From: Oryzobacter faecalis
Lineage (GTDB): Bacteria; Actinomycetota; Actinomycetes; Actinomycetales; Dermatophilaceae
Assembly: GCF_046764005.1 (NCBI RefSeq)
Contig: NZ_JBKOFW010000005.1
Span: forward strand, 263,040 to 327,039
DNA length: 64,000 nt
Reading direction: 5' to 3'
Each line of letters begins with the position of its first letter. Position 1 is the first letter of the stretch. Shown here piece after piece: positions 1-9,088 of the stretch. Position numbers and translations under genes: made by a program. The notes under the pieces are model-generated. The model searched no databases, was not told the DNA's origin, and saw nothing but the letters and a program-made list of their open reading frames with translations.

Positions 1-1709
1 CGCCGTCCTCCGCCCTCGCGTCCGTGCTCGTCGACGAGCTCGTGCGGGGCGGCGTGCGCGACGTCGTCCTCAGCCCCGGCTCGCGGTCGGCCCCCCTCGC
101 CCACGCCCTCCTCGATGCCGAGCGCGCCGGGCGGCTGCGCCTGCACGTCCGCGTCGACGAGCGCTCTGCCGGCTTCCTCGCCCTCGGTCTCGCGAAGGGG
201 TCGGGGCGCCCCGTCCCGGTCGTCACCACCTCGGGCACTGCGGTCGCGAACCTCCACCCGGCGGTCCTCGAGGCCCACCACGCCGCGGTGCCGCTCGTCG
301 TCCTCAGCGCCGACCGCCCGCACGAGCTGCGGGGGACCGGCGCCAACCAGACGACGCAGCAGCCGGGCATCTTCGGCCCCGCGGTCCGCTGGTCCTTCGA
401 CCTGCCCGCCCCGGTGGCGCGCCCCGGCCTCGGACCGTTCTGGCGGAGCACCGTGTGCCGCGCGCTCGCCGCGGCCACCGGCGCCACCGGCCCGCAGCCG
501 GGCCCGGTCCACCTCGACGTCTGTTTCCGCGAGCCGCTCGTCCCCGACCTCGACCCGTCGGCCGCGCCGCCCTGGCCGGACTCCCTCGACGGCCGCCCGG
601 ACGGTGGGCCCTGGGTCCGGGTCGCGCCGCGGCCCGAGTCCGTGGCCGCGCCGATCGACGAGGTCGCCCGCACCCTCGTGGTCATCGGGTCGACGGGCGA
701 CCCGCGCGTCGCCCTCGATGCCGTGGCGTGGGCGCGTGAGCGCGGTCACCCGGTCGTGGCCGAGCCCTTCGGCCCCGCAGCGGTCCGCGAGGAGGCCGTG
801 CCGCACGGCCCGCTCCTCCTCACCGCCACCGCCTGGCTCGACGCACACGCCCCCGACCGCGTCCTCGTCGTCGGACGGGTCACCCTGTCCCGCGCGGTCG
901 GGGCGCTGCTCCGGCGGCCCGGTCTGCGCGTCGAGGTGGTGTCGGAAGGTGGTGCCTGGCCCGACCCGTCGCACGTCGTCGGCGTCGTCCACGGTCCTGA
1001 CGCGCTGCGCGTCGGCGGCGGACCCGCCGAGGAGTCCGCGCACGACTGGGTGGGGATCTGGGGGGAGGCCGGGGAAGCACTCGCGGCCGCCGTTGCGGCA
1101 CACCCTCATCCGTGGCCGACAGGGCTCGCGGTGGCCGAGGCGGTGTCGGCGAAGCTCCCCGACGGGGCGGTGCTCGTCGTCGGGTCGTCGAACCCGGTGC
1201 GCGACCTCGACCTCGGCGTCGCCCGCAGCGTCGCGGAGGAGGTCGTCGCCAACCGCGGCCTCGCCGGCATCGACGGGCTCGTCTCCACGGCCGTCGGCGT
1301 CGCCCTGGCCCGCCCCGGCACACCCACCTACGCGCTCCTCGGCGACCTGACCTTCCTCCACGACACGAACGGGCTCCTCCTCGGCCCGGACGAGCCGCGC
1401 CCCGACCTCACCGTCGTCGTGGTCAACGACGACGGCGGCGGCATCTTCACCACCCTGGAGCCCGGCGCCCCCGAGCGGTCCGACGGCTTCGAGCGGGTCT
1501 TCGGCACCCCGACCGGCACCGACCTCGCGGCCCTCTGCGCGGCCCACGACGTCGTCCACACCCGCGCGACCACGGCCGAGGAGCTCGCCACCGAGGTCGC
1601 CCGCGTCCCGAGCGGCCTCCGGGTCGTCGAGGTCGTCGTCGACCGGGCCACCCACCGGCAGGCGCACGCCGACCTGCGCGCCCTCGCCGCTCGCGCCCTC
1701 GGCCGCTGA
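1..1709 (+). CDS. menD: MenD, SEPHCHC synthase (5' end truncated by window)
   Basis: Thiamine-diphosphate enzyme that joins isochorismate and 2-oxoglutarate to SEPHCHC, the first committed step of menaquinone synthesis in the cytoplasm. The reading frame stays open to the left edge, and the residues before the GTG at 24 (PSSALAS) look like the normal MenD N-terminus, so the true start is upstream of the window. Visible family marks are the SPGSRSAPLA block, the ThDP-activating glutamate in RVDERSAGF (about residue 46 counted from 24), the metal/ThDP motif GDLTFLHD near residue 440 and the following NDDGGGIF. About 560 residues are seen, close to the usual 550-580. It lies upstream of the menJ, menF and menG genes. 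Identity is secure; only the start is unknown. Confidence 0.95.
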   Translation, partial: PSSALASVLVDELVRGGVRDVVLSPGSRSAPLAHALLDAERAGRLRLHVRVDERSAGFLALGLAKGSGRPVPVVTTSGTAVANLHPAVLEAHHAAVPLVVLSADRPHELRGTGANQTTQQPGIFGPAVRWSFDLPAPVARPGLGPFWRSTVCRALAAATGATGPQPGPVHLDVCFREPLVPDLDPSAAPPWPDSLDGRPDGGPWVRVAPRPESVAAPIDEVARTLVVIGSTGDPRVALDAVAWARERGHPVVAEPFGPAAVREEAVPHGPLLLTATAWLDAHAPDRVLVVGRVTLSRAVGALLRRPGLRVEVVSEGGAWPDPSHVVGVVHGPDALRVGGGPAEESAHDWVGIWGEAGEALAAAVAAHPHPWPTGLAVAEAVSAKLPDGAVLVVGSSNPVRDLDLGVARSVAEEVVANRGLAGIDGLVSTAVGVALARPGTPTYALLGDLTFLHDTNGLLLGPDEPRPDLTVVVVNDDGGGIFTTLEPGAPERSDGFERVFGTPTGTDLAALCAAHDVVHTRATTAEELATEVARVPSGLRVVEVVVDRATHRQAHADLRALAARALGR

Positions 1710-1764
1710 CCCCGCCGTCCGGCGGACGACCGGACCGCCGCACCCGCGCCCCGCGCCGAGTCGA

Positions 1765-1826
1765 GTCGAGTGGTCACGACGCGCTGATGTTCGAGCCCGG
1801 GCATCAGCGTGTCGCGGCCACTCGAC
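1765..1826. repeat. Long intergenic inverted repeat downstream of menD
   Basis: Two 25-base arms (1765-1789 and 1802-1826) pair with only three mismatches around a 12-base loop. Each arm ends in CACTCGAC or its complement. It sits 55 bases after the menD stop, so it may act as a factor-assisted terminator. There is no T-tract, and it could equally be a member of a dispersed palindrome family; it is unlike the 42-bp repeat seen elsewhere in this window. Confidence 0.7.
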
Positions 1827-1900
1827 CGGGGGGCTGGACGAAAGCGAGGGAGGGCGGGGGCGGATTCGGCCGGAGGACGCCGGGTTGCGAGAATGCCCGG

Positions 1901-3157
1901 GTGACCGTGACCCCCGAGCGCACCGCTCCGGAGCCCCCCACCCGCACCGACGTCCTCGTCGTCGGTGCCGGCCCCGCCGGATCGGCGGCCGCGGCGTGGG
2001 CGGCCCGCTCCGGCCGTGACGTCGTCCTCGCCGACGCGGCGACCTTCCCGCGCGACAAGACGTGCGGCGACGGCCTGACACCGCGCGCCATCGACGAGCT
2101 CGACCGGCTCGGCCTCGGCGACTGGGTCCGTGAGCACACCGTCAACCAGGGCCTGCGGGCCCACGGCTTCGGCCAGACCCTCCACCTGCCGTGGCCGGGC
2201 GGCACCCTGCCCGACCACGGGTCGGCCGTCGCGCGCACCGAGCTCGACGACCGCATCCGCACCACGGCCCTCGACGACGGCGCGACCGGCGTCGAGGGCG
2301 CCAAGGCCGTCGACGCGACGGTCGAGGGTGGACGGGTCCGCAGCGTCACCTTCAGGCGCGGCACCGAGACCTTCGACATCGCCTGCGAACGGCTCGTCGT
2401 CGCCGACGGCGTCCGCTCCGGCCTCGGCAAGGTGCTCGGCCGCGAGTGGCACCAGGACACCGTCTACGCCGTCGCCGGCCGCTGCTACGTCGACTCCGAC
2501 CGCGCCGACGACCCGTGGATCAGCAGCCACCTCGAGCTGCGCGCCGACACCGGCGAGGCGCTCCCGGGCTACGGCTGGATCTTCCCCCTCGGCGGCGGGC
2601 AGGTGAACGTCGGCGTCGGCACCCTCGCGACGACGAAGCGCCCGGCCGACGTCGCGATCAAGCCCCTCATGCGGCACTACACCGACGAGCGCCGCGCCGA
2701 CTTCGGCCTCAGCGGCGAGCAGCGGCTGCCGACGAGCGCGCTGCTCCCGATGGGCGGCGCCGTGAGCAACGTCGCCGGCTCCAACTGGGCGCTCGTCGGC
2801 GACGCCGCCGCCTGCGTCAACCCGCTCAACGGCGAGGGCATCGACTACGGCCTCGAGACCGGGCGCCTGCTCGTCGACCACCTCGACGACGACCTCGCCA
2901 CCGTCTGGCCGGCCCTGCTGCGCGACCACTACGGCGAGGCCTTCTCCATCGCCCGGCGCCTCGCCGGCGTCTTCACGACCCCGAGGGTGCTCAGCGCCCT
3001 GGGGCCGGTCGGCATGCGCAGCGACTGGCTGATGACGCTCGCGCTGCGCTGGATGGGCAACCTCGTCACCGACGAGGACCGCGACCGCTCGGCCCGCGTG
3101 TGGCGCTGGGCCGGCCGCCGCTCGGTGGCCGTCGACGCCCGCCCGCCCTTCACCTGA
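1901..3157 (+). CDS. menJ: Geranylgeranyl reductase family FAD oxidoreductase (MenJ-like)
   Basis: Predicted FAD-dependent reductase of the geranylgeranyl reductase family. The mycobacterial member MenJ saturates one isoprene unit of the menaquinone side chain, and the men-gene context supports that role here. Residues near 17-30 carry the Rossmann dinucleotide motif VVGAGPAGSAAA; a DKTCGDGLTPRA segment follows, and a GDAAACVNPLNGEGIDYG motif near residue 305 is the FAD-binding GD motif. The GTG at 1901 is chosen because the protein then begins just before the FAD fold. A GAGAAT hexamer ends six bases upstream, hinting at a leaderless transcript. Length 418 aa is normal for the family. It converges with menF, separated by a hairpin repeat. 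Confidence 0.85.
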   Translation: MTVTPERTAPEPPTRTDVLVVGAGPAGSAAAAWAARSGRDVVLADAATFPRDKTCGDGLTPRAIDELDRLGLGDWVREHTVNQGLRAHGFGQTLHLPWPGGTLPDHGSAVARTELDDRIRTTALDDGATGVEGAKAVDATVEGGRVRSVTFRRGTETFDIACERLVVADGVRSGLGKVLGREWHQDTVYAVAGRCYVDSDRADDPWISSHLELRADTGEALPGYGWIFPLGGGQVNVGVGTLATTKRPADVAIKPLMRHYTDERRADFGLSGEQRLPTSALLPMGGAVSNVAGSNWALVGDAAACVNPLNGEGIDYGLETGRLLVDHLDDDLATVWPALLRDHYGEAFSIARRLAGVFTTPRVLSALGPVGMRSDWLMTLALRWMGNLVTDEDRDRSARVWRWAGRRSVAVDARPPFT

Positions 3158-3160
3158 CCT

Positions 3161-3218
3161 CCTCGGCTCGTGTGCTCAGGTGGCTGCGCGGGCGACCACG
3201 TGGGCACACGACCCGAGG
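3161..3218. repeat. Dispersed 42-bp structured repeat, copy A (bidirectional terminator position)
   Basis: Core 3169-3210 starts CGTGTGCTCA and ends TGGGCACACG. Here the palindrome extends outward, so 15-base outer arms (3161-3175 and 3204-3218) match at 14 of 15 positions. It lies in the 71-base gap between the converging stops of menJ and menF, a position suited to a bidirectional terminator. Five further copies with exactly the same 42-base core length occur in this window. Confidence 0.8.
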
Positions 3219-3228
3219 ATGAGGTGGG

Positions 3229-4563
3229 TCAGGGAGCGGGGGAGGTCGCGGTGAGGGCGTCGCGCATCGGCACGAACTTCGCCGACGACTCCGCCACCTC
3301 GGCCTCCGGGTCGGACCCGGCGACGATGCCGCAGCCCGCGTAGAGCCGGATGCGCGACGGGTCGTCGGCCGACACGGCGCCGCAGCGCAGCGCGATGCCC
3401 CACTCGCCGTCACCCGTGGCGTCGATCCACCCGACCGGGCCGGCGTAGCGGCCCCGGTCCATGTGCTCGAGCTCGGCGATGACGGCGTCGGCGTCGGCGG
3501 TCGGGGTGCCGCACACGGCGGCCGAGGGGTGCAGCGAGGACGCCAGGGTCAGCGAGGACGCGTCGTCGACGAGGACCCCCGCCACGTCGGTCGCGAGGTG
3601 CATGACGTTGGACAGGTGGAGGACGAACGGCGCCTCGGGCACGTTCATCGACGAGCAGTGGGGGGCCAGGGCCTCGGCGACCGACCGCACGGCGTACTCG
3701 TGCTCCTCGAGGTCCTTCGAGGACCGGGCCAGCGAGGCCGCGAGGGCGAGGTCGTGCTCGTCGTCGCCGGTGCGCCGGATCGTCCCGGCGAGCACCCGCG
3801 AGGTGACGAGGCCCTTCTCGCGCCGCACGAGCAGCTCGGGGGTGGCCCCCACGAGCCCGTCGACGGCGAAGACCCACGTCGTGTCGTACTGCTCCGCGAG
3901 TCGGTGCAGCAGCCAGCGGACGTCGAGGGAGGACGACGCCGTCACCTCGAGGTCGCGCGCGAGCACCACCTTGTCGAGGGAGCCGTCGGTGATCCGCGAG
4001 ACGGCCTCCGCCACGGCACCCGCCCACTCGGCGGGCGACAGGGCGCCGTCGGCGAACGCGACGTCGCGCGGCGCGGACGGCGCCGGCTGCACCCGCACCT
4101 CGGGGACGCGCGGCACGGCGGCCACGGACGGCGCCGACTCGACCCCCACCGTCGTCAGCCAGGCGAGACCGCCGCGCTTGCCGACGACGACCTGGGGCAC
4201 GACGAGCGTCCCCCCGGCGGGCGACCCGGCCGCGTACGAGACCGACCCGAAGGCCACCGGTCCCGTGCCGGGGCGGTCGACCTCGTCGCGGACCACGGCG
4301 GTGCCGACGAGCGTGGACCACCAGTGCTCGAGCTCGGCCATCCGCTCCGGCCCGGAGGCCGTGTGCGAGGCGGCGCGACCCCATCCGACGAGGCCCTCAC
4401 CGCGACGCACCCACGACACGACGTCGCGCGCGTCGCGCGCGGGCACGAGCGACAGGAGGGCGTCGCCGAGCTCCGGGGGGAGCGGGACGGTTCGGGACAC
4501 GAGAGGCGCGGCGGCCGCCCCGATCGCGTCGGTCGACCGCTCGCCCGCGGGCAGCGAGGTCAT
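3229..4563 (-). CDS. menF: Isochorismate synthase (MenF)
   Basis: Chorismate-binding enzyme that isomerises chorismate to isochorismate, the substrate of MenD. The C-terminal half carries the family signature: DKVVLARDLEV, the SRVLAGTIRRTG segment, the AVCGTPTADA block and the C-terminal IRLYAGCGIVAGSDPEAE. Length is 444 aa, normal for MenF/EntC proteins. I chose the ATG at 4563, not the further in-frame start at 4611, because a TATCCT -10-like hexamer on the minus strand (4577-4572) lies eight bases before it, as expected for a leaderless mRNA, and no Shine-Dalgarno is visible. It is transcribed divergently from menG across a gap filled with three tandem palindromes. EntC (siderophore) is the alternative name, but the context favours menaquinone. 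Confidence 0.9.
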   Translation of the reverse strand: MTSLPAGERSTDAIGAAAAPLVSRTVPLPPELGDALLSLVPARDARDVVSWVRRGEGLVGWGRAASHTASGPERMAELEHWWSTLVGTAVVRDEVDRPGTGPVAFGSVSYAAGSPAGGTLVVPQVVVGKRGGLAWLTTVGVESAPSVAAVPRVPEVRVQPAPSAPRDVAFADGALSPAEWAGAVAEAVSRITDGSLDKVVLARDLEVTASSSLDVRWLLHRLAEQYDTTWVFAVDGLVGATPELLVRREKGLVTSRVLAGTIRRTGDDEHDLALAASLARSSKDLEEHEYAVRSVAEALAPHCSSMNVPEAPFVLHLSNVMHLATDVAGVLVDDASSLTLASSLHPSAAVCGTPTADADAVIAELEHMDRGRYAGPVGWIDATGDGEWGIALRCGAVSADDPSRIRLYAGCGIVAGSDPEAEVAESSAKFVPMRDALTATSPAP

Positions 4564-4571
4564 CACGCAGG

Positions 4572-4577
4572 AGGATA
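4572..4577 (-). promoter_or_regulatory. Putative -10 element of menF (leaderless)
   Basis: On the minus strand this reads TATCCT, matching the actinobacterial TANNNT -10 pattern, and its distance of eight bases to the menF ATG predicts transcription starting at or next to the start codon. No convincing -35 hexamer was found. Confidence 0.45.
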
Positions 4578-4630
4578 CGGCGCGCACCCCGGAGTCCCGG
4601 CATCGCCTCACGGAACCCTCGCCCTCCGGC

Positions 4631-4799
4631 CGCGTGTGCTCACCCGGCGGCCCAGGCGACCGCCTGGGCGCACGCGCGCACCCTGGACGAGCCGCGTGTG
4701 CTCACCCGGCTGCCCAGGTGACCGCCTGGGCACACGCGAGGCCCTGAACGAGCCGCGTGTGCTCACCCGGCTGCCCGGGCGACCGCCGGGGCACACGCG
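4631..4799. repeat. Three tandem copies (B, C, D) of the 42-bp structured repeat
   Basis: Cores at 4633-4674, 4695-4736 and 4756-4797, each 42 bases and each flanked by an extra CG on both sides, are joined by about 15-base linkers of the form GCACCCTGGACGAGC, giving a period of 61-62 bases. Each core can fold as an outer CGTGTGC/GCACACG stem plus an inner stem (CCCAGG/CCTGGG in copy C, with altered bases in copy D). They occupy the divergent menF-menG intergenic region. The rest of this roughly 300-base gap holds only the putative menF -10 and the menG ribosome binding site. Confidence 0.85.
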
Positions 4800-4861
4800 A
4801 GCACCCTGGACGGGGAGGTGGGCCGTCAGGTGGGCGCCGGCGCAGTGGGAGGATGACGCGC

Positions 4862-5554
4862 ATGAGCCGTGCCTCCCTCGACAAGGACCCCCGCGACGTC
4901 GCCGCGATGTTCGACGACGTCGCGAGCAAGTACGACGTGACGAACGACGTGCTGAGCCTGGGGCAGGACCGGCTGTGGCGTCGCGCCGTCGTCGCCGCCT
5001 GCGAGGCGCGGCCCGGCCAGACCGTCCTCGACATCGCCGCGGGCACCGGCACGAGCAGCGAGCCCTTCGCCGACGACGGCGTCGACGTCGTCCCCGCCGA
5101 CTTCTCGCTCGGGATGCTGCGGGTGGGCCACCGCCGCCGCTCGGACCTCGGGTTCACCGCCGCCGACGCGATGAACCTGCCCTTCGCCGACGAGAGCTTC
5201 GACGTCGTGACGATGAGCTTCGGGCTGCGCAACGTCGCCGACCCGGACGCCGCGCTGCGCGAGTTCCTCCGCGTCACCAAGCCGGGTGGACGCCTCGTCG
5301 TGTGCGAGTTCAGCAGCCCGACGAACGCCGCGTTCCGCACGGTCTACAGCCGCTACCTCATGCGCGCCCTGCCCGCGGTCGCGCGCAGGGTGAGCAGCAA
5401 CCCGGAGAGCTACGTCTACCTCGCCGAGTCGATCCGGGCGTGGCCCGACCAGCGCGCCCTCGCGCACCGCGTGCAGGCCGCGGGCTGGGAGGACGTGCAG
5501 TGGCGCGACCTCTCCGGCGGCATCGTCGCCCTCCACCGCGCGACGAAGCGCTGA
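4862..5554 (+). CDS. menG: Demethylmenaquinone methyltransferase (MenG/UbiE)
   Basis: SAM-dependent C-methyltransferase that converts demethylmenaquinone to menaquinone, the last step of the pathway. Visible UbiE-family blocks are KYDVTNDVLSLGQDRLWRR near residue 20, SAM motif I LDIAAGTGT near 56, the acidic post-motif region, SFGLRNVADP near 120, and the C-terminal WEDVQWRDLSGGIVALHRA. The ATG at 4862 is preceded by GGGAGG at 4847-4852 with nine-base spacing, which decides against the earlier ATG at 4853. Length 230 aa is typical. It lies immediately upstream of the nuo operon, whose complex I reduces menaquinone. Confidence 0.95.
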   Translation: MSRASLDKDPRDVAAMFDDVASKYDVTNDVLSLGQDRLWRRAVVAACEARPGQTVLDIAAGTGTSSEPFADDGVDVVPADFSLGMLRVGHRRRSDLGFTAADAMNLPFADESFDVVTMSFGLRNVADPDAALREFLRVTKPGGRLVVCEFSSPTNAAFRTVYSRYLMRALPAVARRVSSNPESYVYLAESIRAWPDQRALAHRVQAAGWEDVQWRDLSGGIVALHRATKR

Positions 5555-5589
5555 CCTCGCAGGCTTCGACGAGGTAAGGCCCCCCTCAG

Positions 5590-5618
5590 TGCGTCCGGCA
5601 TTTCGGGAGTCGTAGAGT
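5590..5618 (+). promoter_or_regulatory. Putative nuo operon promoter
   Basis: A TAGAGT -10 hexamer at 5613-5618 fits the TANNNT pattern; 17 bases upstream is a weak -35 candidate TGCGTC (5590-5595). The predicted start near 5625 falls at the edge of the Rex-type operator, so bound regulator would block initiation. This would leave an untranslated leader of about 200 bases before nuoA. A second TANNNT-like hexamer, TAGGAT at 5742-5747, is also possible. Confidence 0.5.
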
Positions 5619-5626
5619 TGCGCCGA

Positions 5627-5644
5627 TCGTGAAGACATTCACAA
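5627..5644. promoter_or_regulatory. Rex-type redox operator upstream of nuoA
   Basis: The 18-base site TCGTGAAGACATTCACAA matches the actinobacterial Rex operator pattern TTGTGAA-N4-TTCACAA at 13 of 14 fixed positions. Rex is an NADH/NAD+ sensor that represses nuo and cyd operons in Streptomyces; its gene is not in this window. The site lies about nine bases after the putative nuo -10, as expected for repression. Confidence 0.7.
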
Positions 5645-5822
5645 GCACCCTCGAGGCCTCAGTGACGACCGCACACCGCGCCCTCCGGCGCCCCGCTCCC
5701 GGGAGGACCACCTCCCCGGGTGTGCCGTACGTCACTCCCCCTAGGATGGCCGGGACGCCGCACCTCGACCCGTCCGCCCCGCCCCGGACGCACCCGAGCA
5801 CCGAAAGGGGAGTTGTCGCCCG

Positions 5823-6185
5823 ATGAACAACCCCTACGTCCCGCTGCTGATCCTGCTGGCCCTCGGTTTCGGCTTCGCCCTGCTCTCGGTGGGCACGAGC
5901 CTCGTCGTCGGCCCGAAGCGCTACAACCGCGCGAAGCTCGAGGCCTACGAGTGCGGGATCCAGCCCACGCCGCGCGCCGCGGGTGGTGGCCGCGTGCCGA
6001 TCAAGTACTTCCTCACGGCGATGCTCTTCATCATCTTCGACATCGAGGCCGTGTTCCTGTACCCCTTCGCGGTGGCCTTCGACCAGCTGGGGCTGTTCGC
6101 CCTCGTCGAGATGGTCCTGTTCATCCTCACCGTGTTCGTCGCCTACGCCTACGTGTGGAAGCGCGGGGGGCTGGAGTGGGACTGA
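5823..6185 (+). CDS. nuoA: NADH-quinone oxidoreductase subunit A
   Basis: Small membrane subunit of the proton-pumping NADH:menaquinone oxidoreductase (complex I). The 120 aa show three hydrophobic helices (about residues 5-28, 62-85, 90-112) and the conserved loop YECGIQPT, followed by RVPIKYFLTAMLFIIFDIEAVFLYPFA, the ND3-type signature with conserved acidic residues. The ATG at 5823 is preceded by AAAGGGGAG about ten bases upstream. First gene of a 14-gene operon; a 61-base gap with short repeats of the type ACCGCAC separates it from nuoB. Confidence 0.96.
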   Translation: MNNPYVPLLILLALGFGFALLSVGTSLVVGPKRYNRAKLEAYECGIQPTPRAAGGGRVPIKYFLTAMLFIIFDIEAVFLYPFAVAFDQLGLFALVEMVLFILTVFVAYAYVWKRGGLEWD

Positions 6186-6246
6186 GCACCGCACCGACCG
6201 CACGGACCGCACGAACCGCACCCGACTGCACCGCCGAGGAGGCGTG

Positions 6247-6846
6247 ATGGGACTCGAGGAGAAGCTGCCCGCGGGGTTCGTCCTCACGACGCTCGAGAAC
6301 GTCGCCGGCTACATGCGCAAGGCCTCGATCTGGCCGGCCACCTTCGGCCTGGCCTGCTGCGCCATCGAGATGATGGCCGTCGGGACCCCCGACTACGACA
6401 TCGCCCGCTTCGGCATGGAGCGCTTCAGCGCCACCCCGCGCCAGGCCGACCTGATGATCGTCGCGGGCCGGGTCAGCCAGAAGATGGCGCCGGTCGTCCG
6501 CCAGGTGTACGACCAGATGCCCAACCCCAAGTGGGTCATCTCGATGGGCGTGTGCGCCAGCTCGGGCGGGATGTTCAACAACTACGCGATCGTCCAGGGC
6601 GTCGACCACATCATCCCCGTCGACATCTACCTGCCCGGCTGTCCGCCGCGACCGGAGATGCTGCTCAACGCGATCATCGAGCTGCACGACCAGATCCAGA
6701 ACAGCAAGCTCGGCGTCAACCGCATCGCGGCCGCCCGCGCCGCCGAGGAGGCCGCCCTGCGCGCGACCCCGACCTCGCTCATGGCGCCCACCCACGACCA
6801 CCTCGCGCACCTCGCGGCGCCGGCCGGGAAGAACCTGCTCGCATGA
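6247..6846 (+). CDS. nuoB: NADH-quinone oxidoreductase subunit B
   Basis: Peripheral-arm subunit carrying the terminal 4Fe-4S cluster N2, which reduces the quinone. All four ligand cysteines are visible: the adjacent pair in GLACCAIEMM near residue 38, GVCASSGG near 103 and PGCPPRPE near 133. Length 199 aa. The start MGLEEKLP is the usual actinobacterial NuoB beginning; GAGGAGG ends only four bases before the ATG, and a GTG one codon earlier is a possible alternative. It overlaps nuoC by the 4-base ATGA. Confidence 0.97.
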   Translation: MGLEEKLPAGFVLTTLENVAGYMRKASIWPATFGLACCAIEMMAVGTPDYDIARFGMERFSATPRQADLMIVAGRVSQKMAPVVRQVYDQMPNPKWVISMGVCASSGGMFNNYAIVQGVDHIIPVDIYLPGCPPRPEMLLNAIIELHDQIQNSKLGVNRIAAARAAEEAALRATPTSLMAPTHDHLAHLAAPAGKNLLA

Positions 6847-7687
6847 CCGACGAGAAGAAGACCGACGACGGTCCCGAGCTCGAGGACGCCGACGTGCAGG
6901 CGGTCCCCGACAAGGTGATCGACAGCCCCGAGACCTCCACCGTCGACGACCCCGATGCGCTCCGACCCGCCCACAGCGCGAACATCGCGACCTGGCAGGA
7001 GATCGCCGAGGGCGACGGCACGCCGGTGCAGGTCGGCGAGCGCCGCGGCATGTTCGGCCCGCGCGACGGCCAGGACACCACCGGCTACGGCGGCCTCGTC
7101 ACCCCGACGCTCTTCCCCGGCGCCAGCCCGCGCCCCTACGGCTCGTACTTCGACGAGCTCGCCGACACCCTCGCCGGCGCCCTCACCGAGGCCGGCGGCC
7201 CCACCGCCAACGAGGCGGTCGAGAAGGTCGTCGTCGACCGGGGCGAGCTCACCCTCTTCGTCCGCCGCGAGCACCTCCTCGCCGTGGCGCGCGTCCTGCG
7301 CGACCACCCCGGCCTGCGGTTCGAGATGTGCATGGGCGTCTCCGGCGTCCACTACCTCGAGGACGAGGGCCGCGAGCTCCACGCGGTCTACCCGCTGCTG
7401 TCGATCACCCACGGCAGCCGGCGCGTGCGCGTCGAGGTCACCGCCCCCGACGCCGACCCGCACATCCCGTCGGTCGTGTCGGTCTGGCCCGGCAACGACT
7501 GGCACGAGCGCGAGACCTGGGACATGTTCGGAATCGTGTTCGACGGCCACCCCGCGCTGACCCGCATCCTCATGCCCGACGACTGGCCCGGCCACCCGCA
7601 GCGCAAGGACTACCCGCTCGGCGGCATCCCCGTCGAGTACAAGGGCGGCGTCGTACCCCCGCCCGACGAGCGGAGGGTGTACTCCTG

Positions 7688-7688
<1 letters not shown>
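6843..7688 (+). CDS. nuoC: NADH-quinone oxidoreductase subunit C
   Basis: The 30-kDa peripheral subunit that helps form the quinone site with NuoD and NuoB. The family signature is the ERETWDMFGIVFDGHPALTR block near residue 220, followed by LMPDDWPGHPQRKDYPLGG. The 281-aa protein has an acidic, disordered N-terminal extension of about 90 residues before the conserved fold, common in actinobacterial NuoC. Start ATG overlaps the nuoB stop; the stop overlaps nuoD by one base (TGATG). Confidence 0.95.

Positions 7689-9087
<1,399 letters not shown>

Positions 9088-9088
<1 letters not shown>

Noticed and set aside
4631..4799. CRISPR-like array (three repeats with spacers)
   Set aside because: Units are palindromic 46-mers with conserved short linkers, not unique spacers, and no cas genes are present.
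3463..5577. 704-codon plus-strand frame over menF and menG
   Set aside because: Runs opposite menF and out of frame with menG, with low-complexity Arg/Gly/His translation; a shadow frame.
5629..5826. 65-codon frame starting GTG within the nuo leader
   Set aside because: It begins inside the Rex-type operator, overlaps the nuoA start and has no ribosome site; better read as untranslated leader. A leader peptide cannot be strictly excluded.
6186..6246. Short tandem ACCGCAC-type repeats between nuoA and nuoB as a regulatory element
   Set aside because: Too short and degenerate to support any specific function.
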